Source: CAVSLM01 sp963728895 (GTDB taxonomy: Bacteria; Pseudomonadota; Gammaproteobacteria; JBBQDK01). From it: a stretch of DNA of 64,000 nt. Within the stretch, counting starts at the first letter, position 1, and the number at the start of each line of letters is the position of its first letter. Positions 37,192 to 46,146 of this stretch are shown here, piece by piece. Where the stretch lies: assembly GCA_963728895.1 (NCBI GenBank), contig CAVSLM010000002.1:310001-374000 (forward strand), given 5' to 3'. A program made the position numbers and the translations under genes. The notes under the pieces were generated by a model. That model was not told where the DNA came from and ran no database searches. It saw only the letters and a list, made by a program, of their open reading frames with translations.

Positions 37192-37928
37192 GCATGGGCC
37201 GGAGCAATGCCCCCGTAATCGACCGCTTTGATTTCCTTCCCGGTCGCGTACTGGCGCGCAAGTACGAGCTGCTGTCGCGACTGGGCTCCGGCTGGGAAGG
37301 CGAAGTGTACATGGTGCGCGAGCTGAGCACCCGGATCGAGCGCGCGGCCAAGTTCTTTTTCCCCACCCGCAACCCGCACGATCGAACGGCGACGTTCTAC
37401 GCCCGCAAGCTGCACAAGCTGCGCGAATGCCCCTTGCTCATCCAGTACCATACGCGCGAGACCATCACCTACCGCGGCGCGCCCATCACTTTCCTGGTAT
37501 CCGACTACGTCGAGGGAGAGCTGCTGAGCGAGTTCCTGGCGCGCCAGCCAGGCCACCGGCTCGGGGTGTTCCAGGCACTGCATCTGCTGCATGCCCTGGC
37601 GGCCGGGATCGAGTGCATCCATGAGCAGCGCGAGTATCACGGCGACCTGCACGACGAGAATATCATCGTCCGTCGTTATGGACTGGGGTTCGATCTGAAG
37701 GTGCTCGACCTTTTTCACTGGGGTGCGGCCAAGGCGGCCAACATCCACTCGGACGTCGTCGATCTGATCCGCATCTTCTACGATGCCGTCGGGGGTCGGC
37801 GTTTCTATGCGCGCCAGCCGCCGGTGGTGAAGGCCATCTGCTGCGGCCTCAAGCGCAGTCTGATCCTGACCAAGTACCGGACGGCGGGACAGCTGCGCAG
37901 CTACTTGGAAACCCTCGAATGGCAGTGA
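37182..37928 (+). CDS. Serine/threonine protein kinase-like protein
   Basis: 248 residues with a compact kinase fold: Gly loop LGSGWEGEVY, Lys in AAKFF, catalytic loop YHGDLHDENII (HGDLH as in aminoglycoside-type and RIO-type kinases) and VLDLFHWG in place of the DFG motif, with the Asp kept. It lacks an external domain. Likely active on a cytoplasmic protein. Its first ATG (37182) has no ribosome site; ATG 37194 is also possible. It overlaps the PP2C gene by 10 bases, so kinase and phosphatase are translationally coupled. Position after phosphoribulokinase suggests control of carbon fixation (inference). Confidence 0.84.
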   Translation: MRVSMGRSNAPVIDRFDFLPGRVLARKYELLSRLGSGWEGEVYMVRELSTRIERAAKFFFPTRNPHDRTATFYARKLHKLRECPLLIQYHTRETITYRGAPITFLVSDYVEGELLSEFLARQPGHRLGVFQALHLLHALAAGIECIHEQREYHGDLHDENIIVRRYGLGFDLKVLDLFHWGAAKAANIHSDVVDLIRIFYDAVGGRRFYARQPPVVKAICCGLKRSLILTKYRTAGQLRSYLETLEWQ

Positions 37929-38752
37929 GGATGGCCGCCGATGCACCGGGCGCGGTGTTGTACGTGGAAAGCGACATGGCCGGGGTAGAGTCCTACCGCA
38001 TGGCAGGCGGCGAGGCCGCAGTATATTCGGCGCGCGCGCCCGACCGCGCCACGGCCAACGAGGACTCCGCGGCACTGCTGCCCTTCCGGGCGGACGCGGG
38101 CGTGCTGGTGGTGGCCGACGGCGCGGGCGGTTATCTCGCCGGACAGCGCGCCTCCCATCTCACCGTAACCGCCCTGAACGAATCCCTGCAGCTCGCTGCA
38201 CGCACCGGCACGGGCCTGCGCGAGGCGATCCTGGATGGCATCGAGAACGCCGCCGCGGCCATCGCCGACCTGGGCATCGGCGCGGCCACCACCCTGGCCG
38301 TGGTGGAAATCCAAGCCGGCATCGTACGTCCCTACCACGTGGGCGACTCCCAGATCGTGGTGATGGGCCAGCGCGGTCGCATCAAGCTGCAAACCATCTG
38401 CCACTCGCCCGTGGGATATGCCGTGGAGTCGGGCCTGCTGGACGCCGGCGAGGCCATGCATCACGAAGACCGCCACCTGGTCTCGAACCTGGTCGGCGCG
38501 CGCGGCATGCACATCGAAATCGGCCCGGCGATCACGCTGGCACGCCACGACACGGTACTACTGGCAAGCGATGGCCTGTTTGACAACCTGCACTTGGACG
38601 AAGTCATCGCCACCGTTCGCAAGGGCCCGCTGGTGCAAGGCCTGGAACAGATCGCCCGCACCTGCCGTGAACGCATGCGTGCCCCCGGCAACGGTGAACC
38701 CAGCAAACCGGACGACGTGACCTGCATCGTCTTTCGGCGCGATCCCGCATAG
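37919..38752 (+). CDS. PP2C-family protein phosphatase
   Basis: 277 residues, metal-dependent Ser/Thr phosphatase. Metal-binding and family motifs are NEDS near the N-terminus, VVADGAGGY, GAATTLAVVEI, YHVGDSQIVV, LLASDGLFDN and a C-terminal KPDDVTCIVF. Overlaps the kinase gene upstream, forming a reversible phosphorylation pair. Soluble, cytoplasmic. Confidence 0.9.
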   Translation: MAVRMAADAPGAVLYVESDMAGVESYRMAGGEAAVYSARAPDRATANEDSAALLPFRADAGVLVVADGAGGYLAGQRASHLTVTALNESLQLAARTGTGLREAILDGIENAAAAIADLGIGAATTLAVVEIQAGIVRPYHVGDSQIVVMGQRGRIKLQTICHSPVGYAVESGLLDAGEAMHHEDRHLVSNLVGARGMHIEIGPAITLARHDTVLLASDGLFDNLHLDEVIATVRKGPLVQGLEQIARTCRERMRAPGNGEPSKPDDVTCIVFRRDPA

Positions 38753-39101
38753 CCCGCAATCGACACACTGCAGCGCGGCCCGACGTCGTGGGAGGTCATC
38801 GCGCGGCGACGCATGCGCTCCGACTCGCGACGCGCCGGAGAAAGTCTCCGTCGCAGCATCGGTCACCCTCACCGTATTGGCTGCGCGAAGGCGAAGCATC
38901 TGACCAAGAGCGTCACAAGGTGACGCGCAGCGCGCAATACACGCGCCCGCGCAGTGTGTGCATAGAGTCGATGTGTCGACTCTTCACCTCACAAAGGCAC
39001 TTTACCATCGAGCGCAACCGTCGACTTGCGTGCGCATTTCTAAAGGATTCTCCTGCAGCGCCGAAACGTTGCGCGTCTGTGCTCAACTGGAGGGTTACAT
39101 C
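38753..39101. promoter_or_regulatory. Leader region with three perfect dyads
   Basis: About 350 bases upstream of the lysine-rich gene. It contains CGGAGA-AAG-TCTCCG (38836-38850), GCGTCAC-AAG-GTGACGC (38910-38926) and AGAGTCGA-TGTG-TCGACTCT (38964-38983), all perfect. They may be operator sites or leader hairpins. No RNA gene recognised. Confidence 0.45.
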
Positions 39102-39275
39102 ATGGCGGTAAAGAAGGCAAAGGCCAAAGCGAAGGCAGCCCCGAAGAAAAAGGCGGCAGCCCGCAAACCGGCCACGGCGAAGACCAAGATCGCGCCGAAG
39201 AAGAAAGCAGCGCCGAAGAGGAAGACGGCTACCAGGACTACGGCTAAGAAGAAGACCGCGGCGAAGAAGAAGTAG
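39102..39275 (+). CDS. Lysine/alanine-rich histone H1-like protein
   Basis: 57 residues consisting of Lys, Ala, Pro and Thr repeats (KKAAPKRKTATR, AKKKTAAKKK), like the tails of bacterial histone H1-like and AlgP/HctB proteins. It would bind DNA or RNA nonspecifically and compact the nucleoid. GGAGGG lies eight bases before ATG 39102. A strong terminator follows. Codon use is dominated by AAG and GC-rich alanine codons. Confidence 0.82.
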   Translation: MAVKKAKAKAKAAPKKKAAARKPATAKTKIAPKKKAAPKRKTATRTTAKKKTAAKKK

Positions 39276-39277
39276 GG

Positions 39278-41554
39278 TCATCGCCCTGCTTCCTGAGGCC
39301 CGTGCTTAGGCACGGGCCTTTTTTTTGGCCTCGCTACCGCAACCTCGACCACCCTTCCTCCCAGCCGTGCCTGTGTCGCCGCACGCGTGAAGCGCCAGCA
39401 ACGATGCGGCGGTGCGCCGCGCCGGAAGTCTTCCGGTGTGGTGGCAACGGTGAGATCTTCGACTCTCCACGGCTGCAGCCGCTCGGCATCGAGTCGGAAT
39501 CCGCGGCGGTTGCACGAGAAGATCAGCATGCCCTGCGGCGTCAGGCGCCGCAAGGCCGCCAGAATGAGATCCACGTGCTGGCGCTGCACGTCGAAGTTCT
39601 GTCGCATGCGCTTGGAATTGGAGAAGGTCGGCGGATCAAGAAAGATCAGGTCGTAGGGCGCACGCTCGGCCGCCAGCCATTCCAGGCAGTCCGCCTGTAC
39701 CAGCGCGTGACGTGCACCGCCGAAGCCGTTGAGCGCCAGATTGCGCTGCGCCCAGTCGAGATAACTGCGCGACAGGTCCACGGTGGTGGTACTCGCCGCA
39801 CCTCCGGCCGCCGCGTATACCGTCGCGGTCCCCGTGTAGCCGAAGAGATTGAGAAAGCGCCGCCCGGCTGCCAGGTCGCGGATCATGGCACGCGTCAGCC
39901 GATGGTCGAGAAACAGCCCCGTGTCCAGATAGTCGGTGAAGTTCACCAGGAAACGACAACCGCCCTCACGCACTTCGTGCATGCCCCCGCCGTGCCCCTG
40001 GCGCGTGTACTGTGCGGTACCACGCTGGCGCTGTCGCACTTTCAAATACACCTGCTGCGGCGCAACCCCCAACAGCTCCGGCAGCACCCTCAACACCTGC
40101 TGAAGGCGCAGGCGCGCCCGTTCCGGATCGATGCTGGAGGGGGCAAGATACTCCTGGACGTGCACCCATTGCTCATAGCGGTCCACCGCCACGGCGTATT
40201 CGGGAAGATCGGCGTCATAGACGCGATAGCAGTGGACACCTTCGCGTTCGGCCCAGCGGCGCAGGTGACGCAGGCGCTTGGTGAGGCGATTGACGAAAGC
40301 CGCGATCTCGCCGCCCGCTGCGGGTACGACGAGTGCCGAATCCACTGCGGGCGCACGAAGCGCGCGCACGAAGCGCTCCGGCACCACATCGAAGCACAGC
40401 AGGCGGCATTCGATGGCACCGTTGTAGAGCGTGTACATGCGCCGCGCGCGCAGGCCCATGGTCTTGCCGCGCGCGCTGTCCGCCGTGAGCACCGCTGCCT
40501 TCCAGCCCACGAACGCCTGTCGCAGAACCTGACCAAGCTCCGAGTAGCACGCCACTACCTCCGCCGCCGTGCCCATCCGTTCGCCATAAGGCGGATTCAC
40601 CGCGAGCAGACCGGACGCTGCGCCAGCGGGTACCCGCACCGCCTTCAACTCGCCCTGCGCGATGTGCACGTGCCCCGCCAGACCGGCACGCACGACGTTG
40701 GCGCGCGCGATTTGCACCGCCGCCGGATCCGTGTCGTAACCGAGAATCGCCGGAAGGCCCGCCAGTCCTGCGTTACGCCGCGCGTGCGCTTCCTCGAGCA
40801 GTGCGCGCCAGGCTGCGGCATCGTGACCGCGCCAGGCGAGAAATCCGAAATGATCGCGCAGCAGCCCGGGTGCAATGTCGCCGGCCATGAAGGCCGCCTC
40901 GATGGGCAGCGTACCGGACCCACACATGGGATCCACCAGCGGCGCGCCGGCGCGGGCCAACGCCGGCCAGTCTCCGCGCAGCAGCACCGCGGCCGCGACG
41001 TTCTCCTTGAGCGGGGCGGACACGCCGGCCTGGCGATAACCGCGCCGATGCAGGCTGTCTCCCGCAAGGTCGATGCTGAGCGTCGCCACATCGTCCTGTA
41101 CGTGGAGGTTGATCCGCACGTCGGGACGGCGCACGTTCACGGAGGGCCGCAGATCAAAGCGCGCGCGCAACTGATCGACCACGGCATCCTTGGTCTTCTG
41201 TGCGACGAAGTGGGTGTGTGTCAGCGTCGAGCGGGTGAGCGAGCAGTCCACCGCCAATGTGCCGCACGGGTCGAGATGTTCGTGCCACGCCACGGCGGCC
41301 ACGCCATCGTACAGCGTCTGCGCGTCCGGCGCGGCGAACCGCGCCAGCCGCAGCAGCACCCGATTGGCGATACGCGACCAGAGGCATGCCCGATACGCCA
41401 GGGTCAGCCCGCCGGTGAAGTGGACACCGGCACGGGCTATCGTCACCTCCTGTGCCCCCAATGCAGTGAGCTCCCCTGCGAGCAGAGTCTCGAGGAAACG
41501 CGGTGCGGTGGCGAACAGCTCGAGGGGCGGAGCAGGACGGTGTGCGGCAGGCAT
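39278..41554 (-). CDS. rlmL: 23S rRNA bifunctional methyltransferase RlmKL
   Basis: 758 residues. THUMP domain, then an N2-guanine methyltransferase (VDPMCGSGTLPIEAA, NPPYGERMG) and a second SAM methyltransferase (NLFGYTGTATVYAA, LIFLDPPTFSNSKRM). RlmKL modifies G2445 (m2G) and G2069 (m7G) of 23S rRNA during large-subunit assembly. Start ATG 41554; the open frame beyond is unsupported. The final 15 or so codons (KKRPVPKHGPQ...) are written in the terminator hairpin of the convergent lysine-rich gene, leaving a basic tail. Confidence 0.95.
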   Translation of the reverse strand: MPAAHRPAPPLELFATAPRFLETLLAGELTALGAQEVTIARAGVHFTGGLTLAYRACLWSRIANRVLLRLARFAAPDAQTLYDGVAAVAWHEHLDPCGTLAVDCSLTRSTLTHTHFVAQKTKDAVVDQLRARFDLRPSVNVRRPDVRINLHVQDDVATLSIDLAGDSLHRRGYRQAGVSAPLKENVAAAVLLRGDWPALARAGAPLVDPMCGSGTLPIEAAFMAGDIAPGLLRDHFGFLAWRGHDAAAWRALLEEAHARRNAGLAGLPAILGYDTDPAAVQIARANVVRAGLAGHVHIAQGELKAVRVPAGAASGLLAVNPPYGERMGTAAEVVACYSELGQVLRQAFVGWKAAVLTADSARGKTMGLRARRMYTLYNGAIECRLLCFDVVPERFVRALRAPAVDSALVVPAAGGEIAAFVNRLTKRLRHLRRWAEREGVHCYRVYDADLPEYAVAVDRYEQWVHVQEYLAPSSIDPERARLRLQQVLRVLPELLGVAPQQVYLKVRQRQRGTAQYTRQGHGGGMHEVREGGCRFLVNFTDYLDTGLFLDHRLTRAMIRDLAAGRRFLNLFGYTGTATVYAAAGGAASTTTVDLSRSYLDWAQRNLALNGFGGARHALVQADCLEWLAAERAPYDLIFLDPPTFSNSKRMRQNFDVQRQHVDLILAALRRLTPQGMLIFSCNRRGFRLDAERLQPWRVEDLTVATTPEDFRRGAPPHRCWRFTRAATQARLGGRVVEVAVARPKKRPVPKHGPQEAGR
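39296..39326 (+). terminator. Strong rho-independent terminator of the histone-like gene
   Basis: AGGCCCGTGC, loop TTAG, GCACGGGCCT, then seven more T. It lies 21 bases past the lysine-rich gene stop and inside the 3' end of the rlmL coding sequence on the other strand. Confidence 0.92.
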
Positions 41555-41663
41555 GCGCCATTGTAACGCGCCTGCACACTCGAGCCGCCGGAAGCAGCGT
41601 TCCTGCGGGTGGACCCGCCGCCGGAGCTCGCGCGAACGCGCGCCGGGAGCGTACCGCCCGACG

Positions 41664-42329
41664 CTACGGCAGGTCCTCTTCCATGATCTGCAGCCGCGCC
41701 TGGGCGGAGGGGAGATAGTTGCCGTTACGGGTACATTGCAGCAGCAGTGCACGCGCCTGCGTGCAGAGCGTTCGGCGCTGTTGCGGATCGAGCAGCGTCA
41801 GGGCGGCACGCAGCGCCGGTTCTTCTTCGCTGAGCAGCGTAGGCACGAGCTCGTCGGCGCCGATGGGCGAGTCCGGATGCAGCAGATCGGCGACCAGCGT
41901 ATGCCGGAGCATTTGCATGTGCAGCGCGCGGGCCGCTTCCCGTTCCTGCAGCTCCCGATCGGCGAGAGGATCGCCGCGCGCGCCGGTGCGGATGGCGCGC
42001 AACACCAGCTCGTGCAGGCGCGCGAGCGACTGCAGCTCGCTGTCGTGCACTCCGCCGAGACCGGCGCATTGTTCGTACAGCCGGTCGATGCGTGTCTCCA
42101 GATCCAGCACGACCTCACTGTCGACCTGCGCGGCCAGCTCGGCAACGTCTGCCAGCAGGGCACGGAAGTCCGCGGCGAACTCGCGCGCCTCCTGGTCATC
42201 GGCGCTTCGCGCCGCAGCGATCTGTGCGTCGGTCACCTGCCGCGCCGACTCGCCGAAAAGCAGATTGTCATGACGGCGGCGCAGATGCCGTTCCCGGCGC
42301 CCGGGCTGCGCACTGAAAGCGAGACTCAT
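41664..42329 (-). CDS. Conserved helical protein of unknown function
   Basis: 221 residues, almost entirely predicted alpha-helical and charged, with AAQVDSEVVLDLETRIDRLYEQCAGL. No signal or membrane segment. ATG 42329 is the first start. It lies between rlmL and the DUF2784 gene on the same strand, which may be one transcript. I do not recognise a family. Confidence 0.75.
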   Translation of the reverse strand: MSLAFSAQPGRRERHLRRRHDNLLFGESARQVTDAQIAAARSADDQEAREFAADFRALLADVAELAAQVDSEVVLDLETRIDRLYEQCAGLGGVHDSELQSLARLHELVLRAIRTGARGDPLADRELQEREAARALHMQMLRHTLVADLLHPDSPIGADELVPTLLSEEEPALRAALTLLDPQQRRTLCTQARALLLQCTRNGNYLPSAQARLQIMEEDLP

Positions 42330-42381
42330 CGCGAGCAGACCCTCGTCACACCGGAGTCTGCCCGCGGCAAGGCAAAGGCGT

Positions 42382-42792
42382 TCATCGCACCGAGGCCCGA
42401 TGCAAGCACCGCAACTGCGGTGGGTAGGCGAGGAGCGTGGTCAGCACCAGCAGGCCGAATACCGAATAGGTGACGACGAATACCCAGGGCGGGGCATCGT
42501 AGAACAGCACACGGTCCAGCCAGCGACCTACGAAACTACCGGTGTAGGCCCTCTCTCCTGCCAGCGCCCGCCAATGGTTTTCCAGCACCGTGAGCGGGCA
42601 AGGCACGCCCATCCAGGTCTCCAGCACCACGTACGCCGTCGCGCCGAGGTGCAGGGCGCGCAGCCAGAGCCGGCGCGGCCATTGCCAGCCAATCAGCCAG
42701 CCGGCGACGATGAGCAGCTGGCCGCCGACCACGAACAGCACGAAAGCCGCATGCAGGGCGACGGTGAGATCTGCGAGAAAGGCGTAGGACAT
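42382..42792 (-). CDS. DUF2784 family membrane protein
   Basis: 136 residues with four hydrophobic segments and the family block GVPCPLTVLENHWR. Function unknown. ATG 42792 chosen as the start because it begins the first membrane helix; the frame extends to 42861 into the Sel1 gene end. Confidence 0.86.
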   Translation of the reverse strand: MSYAFLADLTVALHAAFVLFVVGGQLLIVAGWLIGWQWPRRLWLRALHLGATAYVVLETWMGVPCPLTVLENHWRALAGERAYTGSFVGRWLDRVLFYDAPPWVFVVTYSVFGLLVLTTLLAYPPQLRCLHRASVR

Positions 42793-42817
42793 AACCGGCG
42801 CACGGGGCCGGTAGCGC

Positions 42818-43240
42818 TCAGAAACCTGCCTTCGCGTACCAGCGCCGGGCTTCCTCGGCATCCTGCTCCACGCCCAGTCCCTGCTCGTACATCATGGCAA
42901 GCGTGCTCTGCGAGCCGGCGAGCCCCTGGTCCGCCGCCAGGCGGAACCACTTGGCGGCTTCGGCCGGATTCTTCGCCACGCACTCCCCCTCCAGGAACAT
43001 GAACCCCAACCCGTGCTGGGCGAGCGCGTGGCCCTGCTCGGCAGCCGTGCGCATCCAGCTCAACGCCTGCGGCTCGTTGCGAACGGTCCCGAGACCGTTC
43101 TGGTGCATGATGGCGACACGAAACTGGGCATCGGGAACGCCCTGCTCGGCAAGCGGCGTCAGCAGCCGCATGGCCATGCCGAAGTTCTTGGTCTCGAAAG
43201 CGGCGATGCCGCTGCTAAGGTCGAGTTCCCCGTCTTCCAT
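42818..43240 (-). CDS. Sel1-repeat protein, soluble
   Basis: 140 residues, three to four Sel1 repeats (MHQNGLGTV, MFLEGECVA, MYEQGLGVE) and no signal peptide. An alpha-solenoid for protein binding, cytoplasmic. It starts 45 bases downstream of the yajQ stop and could be in one transcript with it. Confidence 0.87.
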   Translation of the reverse strand: MEDGELDLSSGIAAFETKNFGMAMRLLTPLAEQGVPDAQFRVAIMHQNGLGTVRNEPQALSWMRTAAEQGHALAQHGLGFMFLEGECVAKNPAEAAKWFRLAADQGLAGSQSTLAMMYEQGLGVEQDAEEARRWYAKAGF

Positions 43241-43285
43241 TGCGCGCTCCTGAAAACGTCCGCCAGCAACCCCGGCGATACCGGG

Positions 43286-43768
43286 TCAGTCCCGGAAATT
43301 GATGTACTGCAGCGGCTGGCCCAGCTCGGCGGCACGCAGCAGCGCGATGACCTGCTGCAGGTCATCGCGCTTCTTGCCGGTGACACGCACCTGCTCGCTC
43401 TGCACCGCCGCCTGCACCTTGAGCTTGCTGTCCTTTACGCGCCGGATGATGTCGCGGGCAAGGTCCTTGTCGATGCCCTGCCGCACCGTGATGCTCTGGT
43501 GCGCGCGACTGCCGGACGCTTGCGGCTTGCCGATGTCCAGGCATGCCACGTCCACGTTGCGCCTGGCCAGGCGCATGCGCAGGATATCCAGCATCTGCTC
43601 GAGCTGGAACTCGTTCTCGGCATGCAGGGTAATCTGGTCGTGGGCGAGCTCCACCCGCGCATCCGCACCCTTGAAATCGTAGCGCGTCCCGACTTCGCGG
43701 TTGGTCTGATCGACGGCATTGGTGAGCTCGTGGGTGTCAACCTGCGAAACGATGTCGAACGAAGGCAT
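43286..43768 (-). CDS. yajQ: YajQ-family nucleotide-binding protein
   Basis: 160 residues, full length: MPSFDIVSQVD, EVGTRYDFKG and a C-terminal LQQVIALLRAAELGQPLQYINFRD. YajQ proteins bind cyclic di-GMP in some species and modulate transcription. Start ATG 43768. Convergent or divergent neighbours give no further clue. Confidence 0.95.
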   Translation of the reverse strand: MPSFDIVSQVDTHELTNAVDQTNREVGTRYDFKGADARVELAHDQITLHAENEFQLEQMLDILRMRLARRNVDVACLDIGKPQASGSRAHQSITVRQGIDKDLARDIIRRVKDSKLKVQAAVQSEQVRVTGKKRDDLQQVIALLRAAELGQPLQYINFRD

Positions 43769-44011
43769 GCTGCGCGGATCTCCTCGCGGCCAATGGCTGC
43801 ACAACCACAAGCGCGGACACCAGTCTGCATCATGCGCGCGCCACCCCTGGCTTTCAACCGCACGGCGGGCATGGCCGGTGCGGAGCCCGGCTGGCGCCAG
43901 GATGACCAGCCCTGCAGGTGTAACCACACCGGGGCGGACTGTCCGTGAGGTGTTGCGACACAGACCGTGCGCTTGCGGTCCACGGAAGTCCTGGAATGAT
44001 GCGGTTCGACA

Positions 44012-45214
44012 TTACAACAGCGCGCGGTAGCGTCGCGCGTTCCGGCGTAGCTGTTCGCGCTGCGTTTCCCAGGCCGCGCTCCACGGCAGGCCCGGGCGCA
44101 ACAGCGCCTGGCACAGCACGCGCATGCCTTCCACGTCGCCGAGGTCGACGAACTCGGGTGCCGGGCCGCGCGCATGCGCGCAATCGGGGCCGCCCTCGAA
44201 GCCTTCGTTGTGGTAATTGCCGAGCGGCACGGAAATTCCGATGGCCGGTACACCGTAGGCGAGAGCGGCGGTCGCCTCGCAGGTCCCGCCGTCCATGATG
44301 CGGCGCTGGTGCGCCTGCGGCAGGAACCTGGCGGCGAGCGTGGTGAGGACCTGCAGCGCATTGGGGTCGAATACGCCGCGGCGGTCGCCGAGCCGCACCA
44401 CGGGGCCCGCACCGACACGCGCCCCCTGCAAGGTGCGCGAGGTTTCCAGGCTGACCGCAACCACCGGTCGTCGCGCCCGCTGCAGCCAGCCGAGATCGAA
44501 ATGACCCAGGGCGCCCACGAAGCCGACCTCCTCGGCCCGCGTCAGCAGCCCGATGAAGGGAGGTCGGACGCGGCGGCTCGCGCGTGCTGCCTGCGCGGTC
44601 ACAAGCGTCACGAACACCCCGACCAGGTCGTCCGCGGCCTTGGTGTAGAGCCGCCGGCCCGACCGCCAGACCGGCGCACGGAAACCGAAGCCACCGTACA
44701 GCGCACGCGCACGCCGCGGCAGCTGCGCCTCGTCCGTGGCTTCGAAGTGCAGTTCGGCGGAGGCGATGGTGCGGCGCGAGGGCGCAAGGCGCACCCGTGC
44801 CAGCCGGCCTTCGGCGACGTAGCCGCCCTCGTCCGCCACCCACATGCGGGCGCCATTCAGGTGGGCAACCGGTGCGCCGCCGAGCCAGCGTACTTCGAGA
44901 CGGTGCGGGCCCGCCCAGCGTTGGCCGTGGAAACCGGGATGATCCATGTGCGCGATGAACAGCCGCAGGGGCTCCTGGCTGCGTTCGCGCGCCAGGCGCA
45001 GGTAGCCCGCGCGCGAGTCGACACCTGCCACCAGATTGCCTGCCGGGTCCTCGAAGAAGGGAACATGCGTGCGCTCCAGCGCCTGCCCGATGAGGGACTT
45101 TACGAGATGTTCGCGAAACGGCGCAGTCGGCTGTGCCAGCAATTCCAGCAGCAGCGCCTGCTGGCGCGCCCACTGTTGGGTCCTTGCGTCAGCCACCGCC
45201 CGCTTTGTCGCCAT
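44012..45214 (-). CDS. M42-type zinc aminopeptidase
   Basis: 400 residues. Metal and catalytic motifs of M20/M42 peptidases are visible: AHMDHPGF, KAADDLVGVFV, LTRAEEVGFVGA, VVAVSLETS and PLGNYHNEGFEGG. Likely a cytoplasmic dodecameric or tetrameric aminopeptidase. ATG 45214 starts inside the end of the DUF971 gene (26-base overlap), so they are coupled. The open frame up to 45340 is shadow. Confidence 0.85.
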   Translation of the reverse strand: MATKRAVADARTQQWARQQALLLELLAQPTAPFREHLVKSLIGQALERTHVPFFEDPAGNLVAGVDSRAGYLRLARERSQEPLRLFIAHMDHPGFHGQRWAGPHRLEVRWLGGAPVAHLNGARMWVADEGGYVAEGRLARVRLAPSRRTIASAELHFEATDEAQLPRRARALYGGFGFRAPVWRSGRRLYTKAADDLVGVFVTLVTAQAARASRRVRPPFIGLLTRAEEVGFVGALGHFDLGWLQRARRPVVAVSLETSRTLQGARVGAGPVVRLGDRRGVFDPNALQVLTTLAARFLPQAHQRRIMDGGTCEATAALAYGVPAIGISVPLGNYHNEGFEGGPDCAHARGPAPEFVDLGDVEGMRVLCQALLRPGLPWSAAWETQREQLRRNARRYRALL

Positions 45215-45581
45215 CGTCCGCCTTGCGCCGGTAGCCACCCGTTTCCAGTCGGCGCAGATAGTCCTGCCAGTATTGGTCGTGGTGGATGCACAGGTCGTAC
45301 AGATGCTCCCAGGAGTAGATACCGCTCCTGTGACCGTCATCGAAAAAGATGCGGACCGCGTAGCTGCCGAGCTGCTTCACGTCGGTGATGTTGACGTCTT
45401 CCTTGTGGACTTGCAGCTCACCCAATCCGCGGACCTCGACCGAAGGCGAATACACCCGCAGATACTCGCAGGACAACTCATGGCGCGTACCGTCCCCGTA
45501 GGTGAGCTCCAGCACCCTTTGCGTGCGATCGAGCCGGATCTCGACGGGAATGGGTGCTTCGCCGCTCATGGCATCCTGCAC
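45189..45581 (-). CDS. DUF971 domain protein
   Basis: 130 residues with PVEIRLDRTQRVLELTYGDG and SWEHLYDLCIHHDQYW, the DUF971 fold also found at the N-terminus of gamma-butyrobetaine hydroxylases. Stand-alone forms often sit near Fe-S and ApbC/Mrp genes; the role is unsettled. Starts at 45581 or the ATG at codon 5. Confidence 0.9.
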   Translation of the reverse strand: MQDAMSGEAPIPVEIRLDRTQRVLELTYGDGTRHELSCEYLRVYSPSVEVRGLGELQVHKEDVNITDVKQLGSYAVRIFFDDGHRSGIYSWEHLYDLCIHHDQYWQDYLRRLETGGYRRKADDGDKAGGG

Positions 45582-45583
45582 GC

Positions 45584-45985
45584 TCAGGGGTTGACCACGG
45601 TGTCAATGTCGACTGTGTGATGCAGGGTGTTGTGCAGGGTGCACATGGCGGCGGCGCGCGCGGCGGCGTCGAGACGCGACTCGGGCAGCTGCGGCCAGCG
45701 GATGCGCATTTCGATATATCCGATGCGCCGCGGGCGTTCCTCGTAACGCCATTCCATGCGCATCTCCAGATCCTCGACCCCCGCCTGGATGCGTTCTGCA
45801 TAGCTTGCCAGCACCGCGAAAGTGCATAGCGCCAGCGAGCTCACGAACATCTGCATGGCACCATAGTGCAGCGCCTCGGAGTCGGCGACCACTTCGAGCA
45901 CCGGTTCGTGCATGCGGCGCAGGGTCAGTGCGGTCTCCTGGTGCAGGTGAATCTCCACGGCGTCGCTCCGAATCATGTTCGACAA
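45584..45985 (-). CDS. OsmC-like protein
   Basis: 133 residues with the OsmC-type alpha/beta fold: helix MQMFVSSLALCTFAVLASYAE carries one candidate active cysteine, and a second lies in AAMCTLHNTLHHT. OsmC proteins reduce organic peroxides, but many paralogs have other roles. It stops 3 bases before the DUF971 start, suggesting an operon of three genes. Confidence 0.82.
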   Translation of the reverse strand: MSNMIRSDAVEIHLHQETALTLRRMHEPVLEVVADSEALHYGAMQMFVSSLALCTFAVLASYAERIQAGVEDLEMRMEWRYEERPRRIGYIEMRIRWPQLPESRLDAAARAAAMCTLHNTLHHTVDIDTVVNP

Positions 45986-46146
45986 ACCCGGGCATTCTAG
46001 CAGCTGTGCCTGGGCTTCCGAAATTTCCCAGCGCGGGCGCTGCGGTCGTCGGTCTGTCGCGCACCGGGCACAGACAGCGGCATTTGCACCATCGCCCCCC
46101 GCCTCCTAAAGTGACCGGCAGGCGAACCACCGGCCGGAGGGCGAGC

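Noticed and set aside
39302..41566. 754-codon plus-strand frame
   Set aside because: Antisense of rlmL; no motif and no start signal.
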